This document shows, piece by piece, positions 55,007 to 64,000 of a stretch of DNA of 64,000 nucleotides (position 1 is the stretch's first letter; every line of letters starts with the position of its first letter). The stretch is from Apoda limacodes (taxonomy: Eukaryota; Arthropoda; Insecta; Lepidoptera; Limacodidae). A program made the translations under genes and the position numbers. The notes beneath the pieces are model-generated. The model did not search any database. It saw nothing but the letters and a program-made list of their open reading frames with translations, and had not been told where the DNA came from. The DNA is taken from assembly GCA_946406115.1 (NCBI GenBank), contig OX291547.1, forward strand, positions 16,745,001 to 16,809,000, written 5' to 3'.

Positions 55007-56687
55007 GTAAGAATCAATTGCATGCAATAAAGTTTTGTTTTTTGAATGAATAAAAAAAACTTTTTAACCTTAAGGGAACGACACTCAAGTATGTCTATAT
55101 TCTTAAGTATAAAACTCAATCACTCAATTTTTTTAATTTTCAATTTAGGTTTTTAAAAACACTTAAATCATCAAAGTTATTAAATACTATTTTTATTTTT
55201 TGAACCCTATTCTATCTATTCCATTAACTTTCTATGACACATTAAATCCTTAGTATCTATCTACTAATATTGGTTGAAGACGGAAGACGGCGGAGTGCAA
55301 ATGCGGTTTTACTATTCGAAATTGCCATTAAAATCAAACTATTTTGTGTCACCAGTGCCATCCTAAGTAGCAATAGTTTCGGCATGTCCTTCCGTCTGTA
55401 TGTCACATCCTTATTATTCCGCTGTCAACTTATGTGTTTTGATAAAATTTTATAGAACAGAAAGGTGTATTTCACGTGTATTTTGTGAACCGCCATACAT
55501 ATTTGTTATGAAAGTTGGAAATTTTTCTTTTTTTTTTCGCGCACTGCACTGTAAGTTGGACATTCATTGTAGGTGGACCAACGGGAAAAACCCGTATTAT
55601 ATCGTTGTATAGAGCTATAAAATGTATTTAAAAAAACTTTTTTTCTATTGTGTAGGAATATTTTTTGAGTTATTGACTTGAAGTTGAAAAACTTTAAAAC
55701 CACGTATTATGAAAAAGTGAAAAAATACGATTTTATAAACCCTACCGACCAAAATTAGTTTAAACAAAATCAGTTCATGAGTTTTTTAGATAACCACAAT
55801 AATTCTCATTCTACGGAACCATAACTTAATGCGTGAACAACCCGGATTTTCCCGGTTTATTAGTTAGGTTTTTTGGCAAATTTATTAAATAGGTAAGCAT
55901 ACAATTTTATTCTCAGTAGTCTAGTTTGTTTAAGTTTTTACTCTTATATATTTCCTATTTAAATTACAAAAGTTATTCTGACTTTAAGAAAAATCTAAAT
56001 TTATATTAGGTATTTACTACATTACATTACACACTGCTGCTATGATGCACTTTATTTTATACATATATCTTTCGCGTATTAAAGGCACATTTTAGCTTCC
56101 TAACTCCTTAGCAAGCTTAAATATGCCTACCTTAAAAATTAAAGAATTATCACAAAAGATACTTTTTAAATTTCTTACAGCTATTATATATAGAGGTAGT
56201 TTTCCTCGCCTTTAATACTGCAACACAAGCCCAAGAAATGTGAAAGTTTAGCTTGGAAAATGTGATCATCCAAAGAAACCTTTTAACCTAAAGGCCAAAT
56301 ACCAATTTTTATGCAATTAGCTTCAAAAATGACGACTTCCGTATCTCTTTTTTAACCATCCTATTTCGTAGATTGTTTTTCTAACCTAGCTTGACGAATG
56401 AAGCTCATATCTTGTTCAAAATTGTTTCCAAGAAACTCGTCATACTTCTCCGTGATGTTTGACAAAAGATATATTTCTATTTACCAATAATTTCATTTTC
56501 AATCATTTCACAAATCAGTTGAAATGCAATTTTATGACTATTTCGTTGAGTGTGCCATGGATTTTCATTTTTTTATCTATTGTCGCTTTGAGGGTTTTTA
56601 CTTGCAGCTGGTATTTTCTTTTATTCTAAAAAAGCCATTATAACACAATTTGTGTTAATATATTAAGTCACTAATGCACGGGTCACA
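55007..56687. other. Intergenic with a repeat fragment
   Basis: A repeat fragment at 55385-55620 (CCTTCCGTCTGTATGTCAC, TTGATAAAATTTTATAGAAC, GTGAACCGCCATACATA) is related to 37595-37775. The rest is AT-rich with no gene seen, including no protease exon. Confidence 0.4.
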
Positions 56688-58180
56688 TTTTTTTTAAACC
56701 ACTAAAGTGGCAAACAAGCCTACAGTCCGCCTGATGGTAAGCGGTCACCGTAGCCTATGAACGCTTGCAATACCAGGGGCATCACTTGCGCGTTGCCGAC
56801 CTTTCAGAAATCTGATAACTTCTTTTTTGAAGAACCCCATACTGTAGTCCTTAGAGAAAACCTTGGCAGGGAGCTCATTCCACAACCCAAGCGTTCGCGG
56901 GAGGAAGTTTCTCTGAAACCGCACTGTACGCGACCATTTCGATTCTAAAGTGTGAGAATGAATTCCCTGCCGATGGCGAGCGGTGCGATGGTAGAAAGTA
57001 ATGCCCACGGCTACTTTCGAATTCATCATTTCGAACAATTCCTCAGAACACAACCCATTGTACAAGCGGTTGAACACACACAGGGAGGCGAAGTCTCTCC
57101 TCAGACTTAAGGGCTCGATACCGCAAGTGAGTTTGGGATCGTCGACAATTCTCACAGCCCGTCGTTGAAACGAGTCAAAAGGGCCAAGCTGGTATCCGGG
57201 TGCACCCGCCCAGAGATGGCAGCAGTACTCCATATGGGGCCGGACATGCGATTTGTAAAGCCTTTGCCCCGACGTGAAGTACTGCTTCGCTGTGTTGAGT
57301 ACACCAAGTTTTTTGGACGCCAACTTTACCTTGTCTAGCAAATGATCTCGGAACTGAAAATCGCTGAAGATGTCAACACCAAGGATCCCAATGCTCTTGG
57401 AGATGGAGAGGGGAGTGTTCTGGAATCATAGGACCACTACTTGTGGCTTTGAAGGGTTGAATCGGTCCAAGTTTTCCCGTCCCCAGTCAGAGACCTTGGA
57501 CCGACCGATCTCGATTTGAGACACAAGTTCTTCACCTTGTCTAGCAAACGATCTCGGAACTGAAAATCGCTGAAGATGTCAATACCAAGGATCCCAATGC
57601 TCTTGGAGATGGAGAGGGGAGTGTTCTGGAATCATGGGACCACTACTTGTGGCTTTGAAGGGTTGAATCGGTCCAAGTTTTCCCGTCCCCAGTCAGAGAC
57701 CTTGAACCGACCGATCTCGATTTGAGACACAAGTTCTTCACATTTTTCCGCCACAACGGAACGAGGGTTGCTTGCACGGCCCGTGTAATAATCGTCTCCA
57801 GTACTGTCATCTGCATAGCAATGTATGTTGTTGATGTCCAACATATCATTGATGTGCAGTAGAAACAGCGTAGGAGACAGCACAGAGCCTTGCGGGACAC
57901 CAGCATTAATGTCCATGCTATCAGAGCAACTACCGTCAACTACGGCTCGTATGCGTCTGCCGAACAAAAAGCTAGGCACCCATTTGCACAAACCCTCGGG
58001 CACTCCGTAATATGGCAACTTCGATAGAACCCGACCCGATCGAACGCCTTCGCTATATCTAGTTTACATGCCAATGCCTCCACCTGACTCTAAATGGCAA
58101 GTGCCCATCGGTGTGTGAGATACACTAGAAAGCGACCGTGGCGAAAGCCATATTGACGGTCGCTGATCAGGTCGTGTTTT
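56688..58180 (-). mobile_element. LINE A copy 7, with internal duplication
   Basis: A T-run at 56688-56695 and the family tail mark the 3' end. The minus strand carries the C-terminal region (56745-57341) and part of the RT with AGVPQGSVLSPTLFLLHIND and YADD (57632-58018). Between them a segment of 206 bp is present twice in tandem (57328-57533 and 57534-57739). The copy also has a short inverted insertion near 57000, lacks the CAGTGAATGGGGTTTTC segment, and is 5'-truncated near 58180. It is defective. Confidence 0.9.
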
Positions 58181-58489
58181 TTTATTTAATAAGTGTGTCG
58201 TATCAAAATCCGACGCTATATCTTTAATGTTTTGTAATACTAGGTGAGATTGCACACTGTGGAGTTTTTGTGTAATACCGTAAAAATAAAATTTTTTCTC
58301 GTTAAAAGGTTTTCTGTTTCTACTTTTTTGCACAATAGACACTTGATTTCACTAAGTGTTCAGGACTTCTAAACAAAACACTCACACAAGATCATTCGTA
58401 AAATATTTAGCGAGTGTTTCCCCCGTCACCCCGATATCACCCCTCGCGTCACGAGCGCCCGGCCTTATAGTCCTGGTCTTGAACAGATT

Positions 58490-58810
58490 TTTTTACTAAG
58501 CATCTTTCATTGGCTTTAATTACTAAACGCACCATCAACTCTCGGTTATTTTACAGTTTACATAGGTTCTTTTTTCAGCCTTCCCGGCGATGGTTACATT
58601 TTTGTTACCTTAACCCCACTTTGAACGGCTGTAGCTACTAAACGCACCACTAAATCTTGTCAATGGTTACATTTTTGTTACCATAACCCCACTTTGAACG
58701 GCTGTAGCTACTAAACGCACCACTGAATCTTGTCAGTTTTTATACAGTTCACATAGGTACCGTGCATATTATGATACATATTATTTTCAGCCTTCCCGGC
58801 GATGGTTACC
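58490..58810. repeat. Tandem repeat with 73-bp unit and flanking partial units
   Basis: ATGGTTACATTTTTGTTACC begins at 58590 and again at 58663. Each is followed by CCCACTTTGAACGGCTGTAG and CTACTAAACGCACCACT, so the unit is 73 bp and nearly identical twice. Partial units flank it: TACTAAACGCACCATCAAC and TTTACATAGGTTC before, and a second CCTTCCCGGCGATGGTTACC at 58791-58810 after. It is probably part of a dispersed repeat. Confidence 0.75.
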
Positions 58811-58892
58811 AAAAGTGCTCTTATCTCTTAGTATAGAACATTTAAGCAAAATTTTAAGTCTCTAGACCCAGTAGTTTGGGCTTTAGCTTGAT

Positions 58893-59492
58893 ATACACCG
58901 TGTAAGGGACATCGTGACAAAAACTTTGGCAAAAAGTAGCATTTTCAGTTTATAAAAAAATTGCAAAAAAGATTATCTCGGAAATGGTAAATTATAGTTT
59001 TTGTCTTTTTTGTATCGTGTGAAAGCGCGCAATGTATTGCAAACGCGTTTTTACTTCACCACGTCATAGTAAGTAGGTATAAAAACATAACGTGCGCGCG
59101 GACACAGAATGTAGGTATAGCCGCACATCTATGCCTACTACTTTATCTTTACCGTGGTGTGAGCTTGTTTGTGCCTATTGTGTGCTGTTGTGTAGGTACG
59201 TTGACCTTACTCAAGAATTTATTTTAACCGTAGGTACCTAACAGCTGATTTTAAATTTGATTTACATTGCAGTTTCAGGTTAAAATAATAAACTTATTGT
59301 TTTTTATTACTTTTTTAGTTAAAATGGTGTTGTGATACACGGTAATAGTCATTATCGGTAAAAAAAAAACGCCAAAAAGATACATAAAAATCATGAAAAG
59401 ACCGACGTAAAATTCCAACGCTTAACGGTTCAGAATCATGTACTAAACCTATGGTTTCAGTTTTCGTCACGACGTCCCTTACACCCGGTATA
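58893..59492. mobile_element. 600-bp inverted-repeat element (MITE)
   Basis: ATACACCGTGTAAGGGACAT then CGTGACAAAAACT at 58893-58925 is mirrored at 59458-59492, read in reverse as ATACCGGGTGTAAGGGACG then TCGTGACGAAAACTG. Both sides have TAT(A) flanks. There is no ORF. The superfamily is not clear. Confidence 0.65.
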
Positions 59493-59494
59493 AG

Positions 59495-59765
59495 CCAGTC
59501 AGGCAGTCAGTCAGTTTACTCGTCATATCATATATATAGATAAAATATAACATAACATCACGCCACATATTCCCGAAGTGCTGGTCAGAAATATTACGTC
59601 TAATTGCTCGTAACATCCATGTTTTACCGATGGTATTCTGTCCCAAATGTTCCGAGCACAAACCAGTAAAGGCAACTAATCGTAATATCTGCCCCTATTG
59701 GGGCTCGAACCCTTGGCCGTCGATATGGCAGTCTAATGTACTGCCACTACGCCACTCGATCCTAA
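59495..59765 (-). repeat. tRNA-derived SINE
   Basis: On the minus strand an A box TGGCGTAGTGG (59753-59743) and a B box GGTTCGAGCCC (59711-59701) form a tRNA-like head. The tail includes GTGCTCGGAACATTTGGGAC and AACATGGATGTTACGAGC and ends in a TATATATATGA-type region at about 59525-59540. The acceptor ends do not pair as a true tRNA would. Confidence 0.6.
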
Positions 59766-60162
59766 ATAATATCATCAACAAATTTAAATTGGAGCGGGGG
59801 AGACCGAGGGGATTTGGAACAAAGGTGATTTGAAATAGTACCGATTTCTCAGAACTTAAAACCGTTAGCGAGTTGGCAATGTAGCTTTTCTCCGCCCGCT
59901 GACGTGTCCGTTCGTTTCGGTAGCATAAGTCGCGCGGTTGTGGGGTTCTGCGTGCCATGTGACAAAAATCGTGAAAAGTAAGTTTTTAACGTTTTTTAAC
60001 GATACGCTTATATTTTGATAAGGGTTTTGTATTTTGGTTTTAGTTATATATGTTTCGAAAGCTCATTAACTAAAGATTTATTTTAGATATTTGGTACAAT
60101 TGATTTCTGTGTATTTGCTTCTTGATTGTGGATTAAATAAAAATTGGGACGTTTTTCTTACT

Positions 60163-60197
60163 GAGGAGTTTTGAAACAGCCTGTTTCAACTCTCCTC
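60163..60197. repeat. 17-bp perfect-length hairpin
   Basis: GAGGAGTTTTGAAACAG at 60163-60179 and CTGTTTCAACTCTCCTC at 60181-60197 pair with two mismatches and a single-base loop. The same GTTTCAACTCTTCTCG words recur near 61092-61109, on the other side of the transposase relic, so they may be parts of that element's ends. Confidence 0.55.
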
Positions 60198-60295
60198 GTT
60201 TTCAATTTAATATCAGAAAGCACTTAATATATAACGGATACAAAAAAAAAATGTTTTTTTTTTGTTGACTTAATTTGTTTACTTTGTTTCAGCAT

Positions 60296-60780
60296 GCCTA
60301 CTGATTATAAAAGAAAGACTGACAGAAGTATGGCGAGTCGCAAAATATATGATCTTGCAGCCGAAGAAGTAACTTTGCGACAGAAAAGTCTCCGTGACGC
60401 GGCTTCGAATTAGAACCTGAATCATACTTCCCTCTACAGGTATATTAAAAAAAACGGCTTATGAAGCTAAAGAAACAGCGACTGCTCCAACGGTTGGATA
60501 TCCCGAAAAGACTGTTTTTACAGCTTCAGAGGAAAAGGTACTCTGTGACTGTCTTTTAAACTGTGCTGCTGATAACTTTAGCCTAAGAACGAAGGAAGTC
60601 AGAACTTTTGCCTACAGGTTGGCTGTAGAATATAATAAAAAAATACCTTCTTCTTGACTGAGCATGAAATGGCTGGAAATGTTTGGCTTCGATCTTTTAT
60701 GAAGCCTCATCCTGTTCTTTCTCTGAGACTACCTAAACCTACAAGTATCGCTCGAGCTACAAGATTTAATAATAAACTTG
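60296..60780 (+). pseudogene. Pogo/jerky-like transposase relic (CENP-B type DNA-binding half)
   Basis: The plus strand begins MPTDYKRKTDRSMASRKIYD and contains the pipsqueak helix-turn-helix region (LAAEEVTLRQKSLRDAAS), interrupted by a stop near 60410. Then ATAPTVGYPEKTVFTASEE, CLLNCAADNFSLRTKEVRTF and AYRLAVEYNKKIPSS lead to a frameshift. The next part reads LTEHEMAGNVWLRSFMKPHP and LRLPKPTSIARATRFNNK, the CENP-B-type DNA-binding domain. The catalytic DDE domain is missing, so it is a dead fragment. The segment 59766-60162 before it shows nothing else. Confidence 0.75.
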
Positions 60781-62569
60781 CAACTTTTTTTTTCAAAATT
60801 ATACTTAAATATTTGAAGAAATATTGATCAAGACTGATTGTAGTACTTAAGAAACGACTGAAAGTTAATAATTTTTTTATTTCAAATATTTAGAATATGT
60901 AAAACAATTTGTTTATCTGACTGCAATTTTAATTAATGTTACAAATAGGACGTTATGGTACTTTGGTATAAATCAGTACAAAATATTAAAAAAAAGTTTG
61001 TTTGGTACTTGAAAAGTTTTATTTTAATAAATAGCTTTAAATTATATCATCATTTTTAATACTTACACCCTTAATACTTCTCAAAAACCATATGTTTCAA
61101 CTCTTCTCGACCCGTGTCTTATCGTACCTCGGCATGAGGGGAGTTAAAACAAGTTGACTTGTTACGGTTAAATCGATCTATCTCGACATTTCGGCCATCA
61201 GTGTCACGCGCGTGCTCGCACAGATAATAGTATATGTCCCTAGTAATTCTTGCAATAAAAGCCTTTATTACAAAATTAAAGAATGATTTTTTTTCTTACT
61301 ATTACAATTCAATATACTATAATTTTAACCTTCTGTTGTGTGAGACCGTAAATCTGCGCACAACTGCTGTATGATCCACATTCACATTCCTATGAATACT
61401 CAGTAAGACGTTGGTTCAACATTGTGTTCCTTAAATAACGAAATGAATGACTGACTCGCTCCCTTTTTTTTTTAATTTATTTTCCAGCCTCCTTTCGAAG
61501 CTCTGAAAGTCTGTTGGAAATTGGATCCATTTAGCCTAACATAAACATGCCATGTGCTCGCGAGGTAAACATCTCGATGAAATGACGAAATGAAATGTGC
61601 CGTGAAATGGTGTCAAAAATACAGCAGTAAAACAGAATACGTTTCTATTCACAAGAAAGTACATTTTTGATTTGTTTTAATAGTAATTTGTCAAGCAAAT
61701 ACACATTTTTACGCAAATGAACAAATTAATCCAGCCAAGTAAAATAGGTTCATTGCACACTCAATACTTCTACAAAAATTGGTCGGCCTAACTGATAAAT
61801 CCACTGAATGGTTAGGGATAGACAAATATCGATACACTTATCGAAATTTGTAAAAATTGGTTCGGCAGCAAGTACCGTACATGCAACTTCTCTTGGCCAA
61901 AATTCTTATACAAAAAAAAATTACGTCATATTGGATCCGCCATTTTAAAAAACTGATGAAAACTCGAAATCAGCACCCTCGAAAACCCTTTACTACCCCT
62001 CGATACATAAAATTATAGATGAAATTTATGTTGCGTGCATAAAAAAGTCAGTTTTTTACGGATAAAAAACGAACCGCTGGACCGATTTATTTCAGACTCC
62101 TTTCAGATCTAAGTCATGACGTGGCGTATCGATTGATATGTCATCAGAGCGATTCGGTCCAGTAGTTATTGAGGAATCGAAAGCCAATATATGTCTACAT
62201 ATATACATACATACGTACGTACACACACACAGACATCACTATAAAAATTATTGCAAATGAAACGTAAACGTAAAGAAAACACAAAACTTTCGATTTCGAT
62301 TTTCGGACCTATTCCAATAACTTCTCAAGAGAAGTTAATATCCATTATTCATTTTATATTAATTTCAATATTAATTAATTTTAATAATTAATAATAAAAA
62401 TATATATAATAATATATTTATTATACAATAATAAATAATAAAATAAGATTTTTACATTTTTAGGGTTACGTAGCCAATTAGATAAAACGAAACCCTGATT
62501 ATATCTACAAATAGTTAATTCAGATAATTTTTCATCAATTCAAAAAAATTGGTCTTATGTGTTTCTTTT
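60781..62569. other. AT-rich intergenic with a CA microsatellite
   Basis: No gene was seen. A CA-rich tract (ACACACACACAGACA) lies at about 62221-62235, directly after TACATACATACGTACG repeats. A dispersed repeat hairpin GGGTTACGTAGCC ... GAAACCCTG is at 62463-62495. Confidence 0.45.
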
Positions 62570-62690
62570 TTAATACCACCAGGGTGGCAAACAAGTTTAC
62601 AGGCCGCCTAATACGAGTCAGTTAGCCTATAGACTCTACACGCTTCACCAGTGGCATTACTTAAGCGTTGACTGTTTAAATAGAATTTTA
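62570..62690 (-). mobile_element. Diverged LINE A-like 3' tail
   Basis: TTTTTTAATACCACCAGGGT, GGCAAACAAGTTTACAGGCC, GCCTATAGACTCTAC and CAGTGGCATTACTTAAGCG are the reverse complement of the LINE A 3' end with more substitutions and a deletion. It lies directly before LINE B, in the opposite orientation. Confidence 0.7.
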
Positions 62691-62694
62691 TTTC

Positions 62695-64000
62695 TCTAAA
62701 GATAACATAATTTTTCCCTGCCTAAAATCTCCAATCCTACCTCTCCTTCCCACTTTCGGCCAATTTCTATCTTGCCATTTTTATCAAAAGTGTTGGAGGC
62801 GTGCGTGAATCGTCAGTTTTCCAGTTTTATCTACAACAACAACATTCTGAATCAATATCAATCTGGTTTTCGCCCTGGCCATAGCACTAGCTCAGCTCTT
62901 CTTAAGGTCACAGAAGATATTAGACTGGCAATGGAAGACACTAAGGTTACTGTATTAGTACTAGTTGACTTCAGAAACGCGTTCAACACCGTTGATTATG
63001 ATATACTTCTATCTATTCTAACTAACCTTAATATTTGTCCTAATGCTTTAAACTGGTTTTCATCCTATCTTCATGGCCGCCAACAGTCTGTTCGCATAGA
63101 TCAACATTCCTCTGAATGGCGCAATCTTTCTGCCGGAGTTCCTCAAGGAGCAATCCTTTCCCCGCTTTTGTTTTCTATTTTTATCAATTTTATAACTAAC
63201 CTTCTCAGCTGTACTTACCACCTTTATGCCGATGACTTGCAACTTTACACAAGCACTTATATCGGAAACATTACAGAAGCCATTGATAAAGTTAATTTAA
63301 ACCTTGGTTACATTTCCGATTGGTCCCGCAGATTTGGGGTGACTGTGAATCCGTCCAAATGCCAAGCTATTATCGTAGGTAGCTCAAGGTTACTCAGTAG
63401 GATTGACTTAAGTACTTTGTCACAGATATACTATTAAAACACTATAGTACCCTTTACCTCTAGTGTAAAAGATCTGGGTCTATGTATAGACAATACTTTT
63501 AGTTGGCATGATCAAATCGCAGAAGTTAGTCGAAAAGTGCTAGTACAAACTCTAATCATTCCCATAATTGATTATGCTGATGTTTGTTATTTGGATCTGA
63601 CCCAAAATCATCTCAATAAACTTGATCGTCTCCTCAATTCTTGTATAAGATTTATTTTCAACTTAAGAAAATTTGACCACATTTCCCAATACCGTACTCA
63701 GCTTGGCTGGTTACCTATCCGGGAACGCAGATATACTAGAATTCTATGTTTTCTTTATACCATTTTAAATAATTCTCAATCTCCTCCATATTTAAAGAAA
63801 ATGTTTCAATATCTTCACTGTTCTCACGACAGAGAGCTTCGTTCTTCCTCTAACATGCTGCTACGTTTACCTTCACATCGTACTGGTTTTATTTCCAATT
63901 CTTTTACTATTCAGGCAGCACTACTCTGGAATGCGCTTCCTAAAAATATAAAGGAAAAGCCTTCCCGAAATAAATTTAAGCATTCGCTATACAAATACTA
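62695..64000 (+). mobile_element. LINE B, second reverse-transcriptase element, runs off the edge
   Basis: Different from LINE A. The RT domain begins with SHFRPISILPFLSKVLEACV, then NQYQSGFRPGHSTSSALLK, VLVLVDFRNAFNTVDYDILL, SAGVPQGAILSPLLFSIFIN and HLYADDLQLYTS. The first frame ends at 63437. The C-terminal part resumes in another frame with SVKDLGLCIDNTFSWHDQI, YADVCYLDLTQNHLNKLDRL and GWLPIRERRYTRILCFLYTI, and continues to ALLWNALPKNIKEKPS near 63955. There is a likely short deletion after AEVSRKV. The clade looks jockey/CR1-like. The endonuclease part is missing on the left. Confidence 0.9.
62772..63437 (+). pseudogene. LINE B reverse transcriptase ORF, truncated
   Basis: The 221-aa open frame covers the palm motifs of a non-LTR reverse transcriptase, with Asp in VLVDFRNAFNTVD (motif A) and YADD (motif C). 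Normal ORF2 proteins are several times longer. Here the 5' endonuclease is absent and the frame ends in IYY before the C-terminal part, which is present in another frame. The copy is therefore inactive. Confidence 0.85.

Noticed and set aside
58000..58180. CRISPR-like or phage-like repeats anywhere in the window
   Set aside because: All repeats seen are transposon copies, tandem duplications or microsatellites. None has regular spacers.
59701..59762. A possible tRNA gene
   Set aside because: The B box and A box fit, but the acceptor ends do not pair and the following tail is repeat-like.

Overview
The window reads as nuclear DNA of an insect, most likely a moth or butterfly (Lepidoptera). 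It is AT-rich, has spliced genes, and carries many copies of repeat and LINE types I recognise from lepidopteran genomes. Species cannot be told from the sequence. Nothing bacterial, viral or CRISPR-like was seen.

Three host genes can be defined with confidence, all on the plus strand. RpL13 (9570-15743, four coding exons, 221 aa) encodes ribosomal protein eL13. An N-myristoyltransferase (32916-34319, 467 aa) lies in one uninterrupted exon. A PARP16-like tail-anchored mono-ADP-ribosyltransferase (43924-53317, seven coding exons, about 387 aa) keeps its H-Y-Y catalytic residues and C-terminal membrane anchor. A short possible first exon of a secreted trypsin-like protease (54917-55006) is a weaker call.

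Most of the rest is transposable-element debris. One LINE family (here LINE A, an endonuclease plus reverse transcriptase element ending in a conserved 3' tail) has at least ten copies or fragments, in both orientations, inside introns and between genes. The largest is 16745-19760. One copy (4640-7096) has a 5' inversion, one (24085-25848) is split by a hAT element with an exact 8-bp target duplication, one (30382-31845) lost its RT core, and one (56688-58180) has an internal tandem duplication and a small snap-back insertion. Other LINEs are a jockey-like fragment (20290-20640), an RTE-like 3' end (36956-37185) and a second RT element running off the right edge (62695-64000).

DNA transposons include a decayed hAT transposase (1-630), hAT-type short elements (14032-14534, 24843-25789, 54152-54443), an internally deleted Tigger/pogo element (11323-12237), a 2.16-kb TA-flanked element (21648-23807), a pogo-like transposase relic (60296-60780), and a 918-bp almost wholly palindromic foldback element with a 9-bp duplication (35540-36457). 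A 1.7-kb inverted-repeat-bounded element in PARP16 intron 5 (48113-49818) carries a 5S rRNA-like segment. A roughly 550-bp unit is present about three times in a row at 28400-30025, with relatives at 7097 and 32170.

The three genes are housekeeping or signalling genes with no evident shared pathway. NMT and PARP16 both modify proteins, but nothing in the sequence links them. The strongest candidates for something new are the foldback element and the 5S-carrying element.
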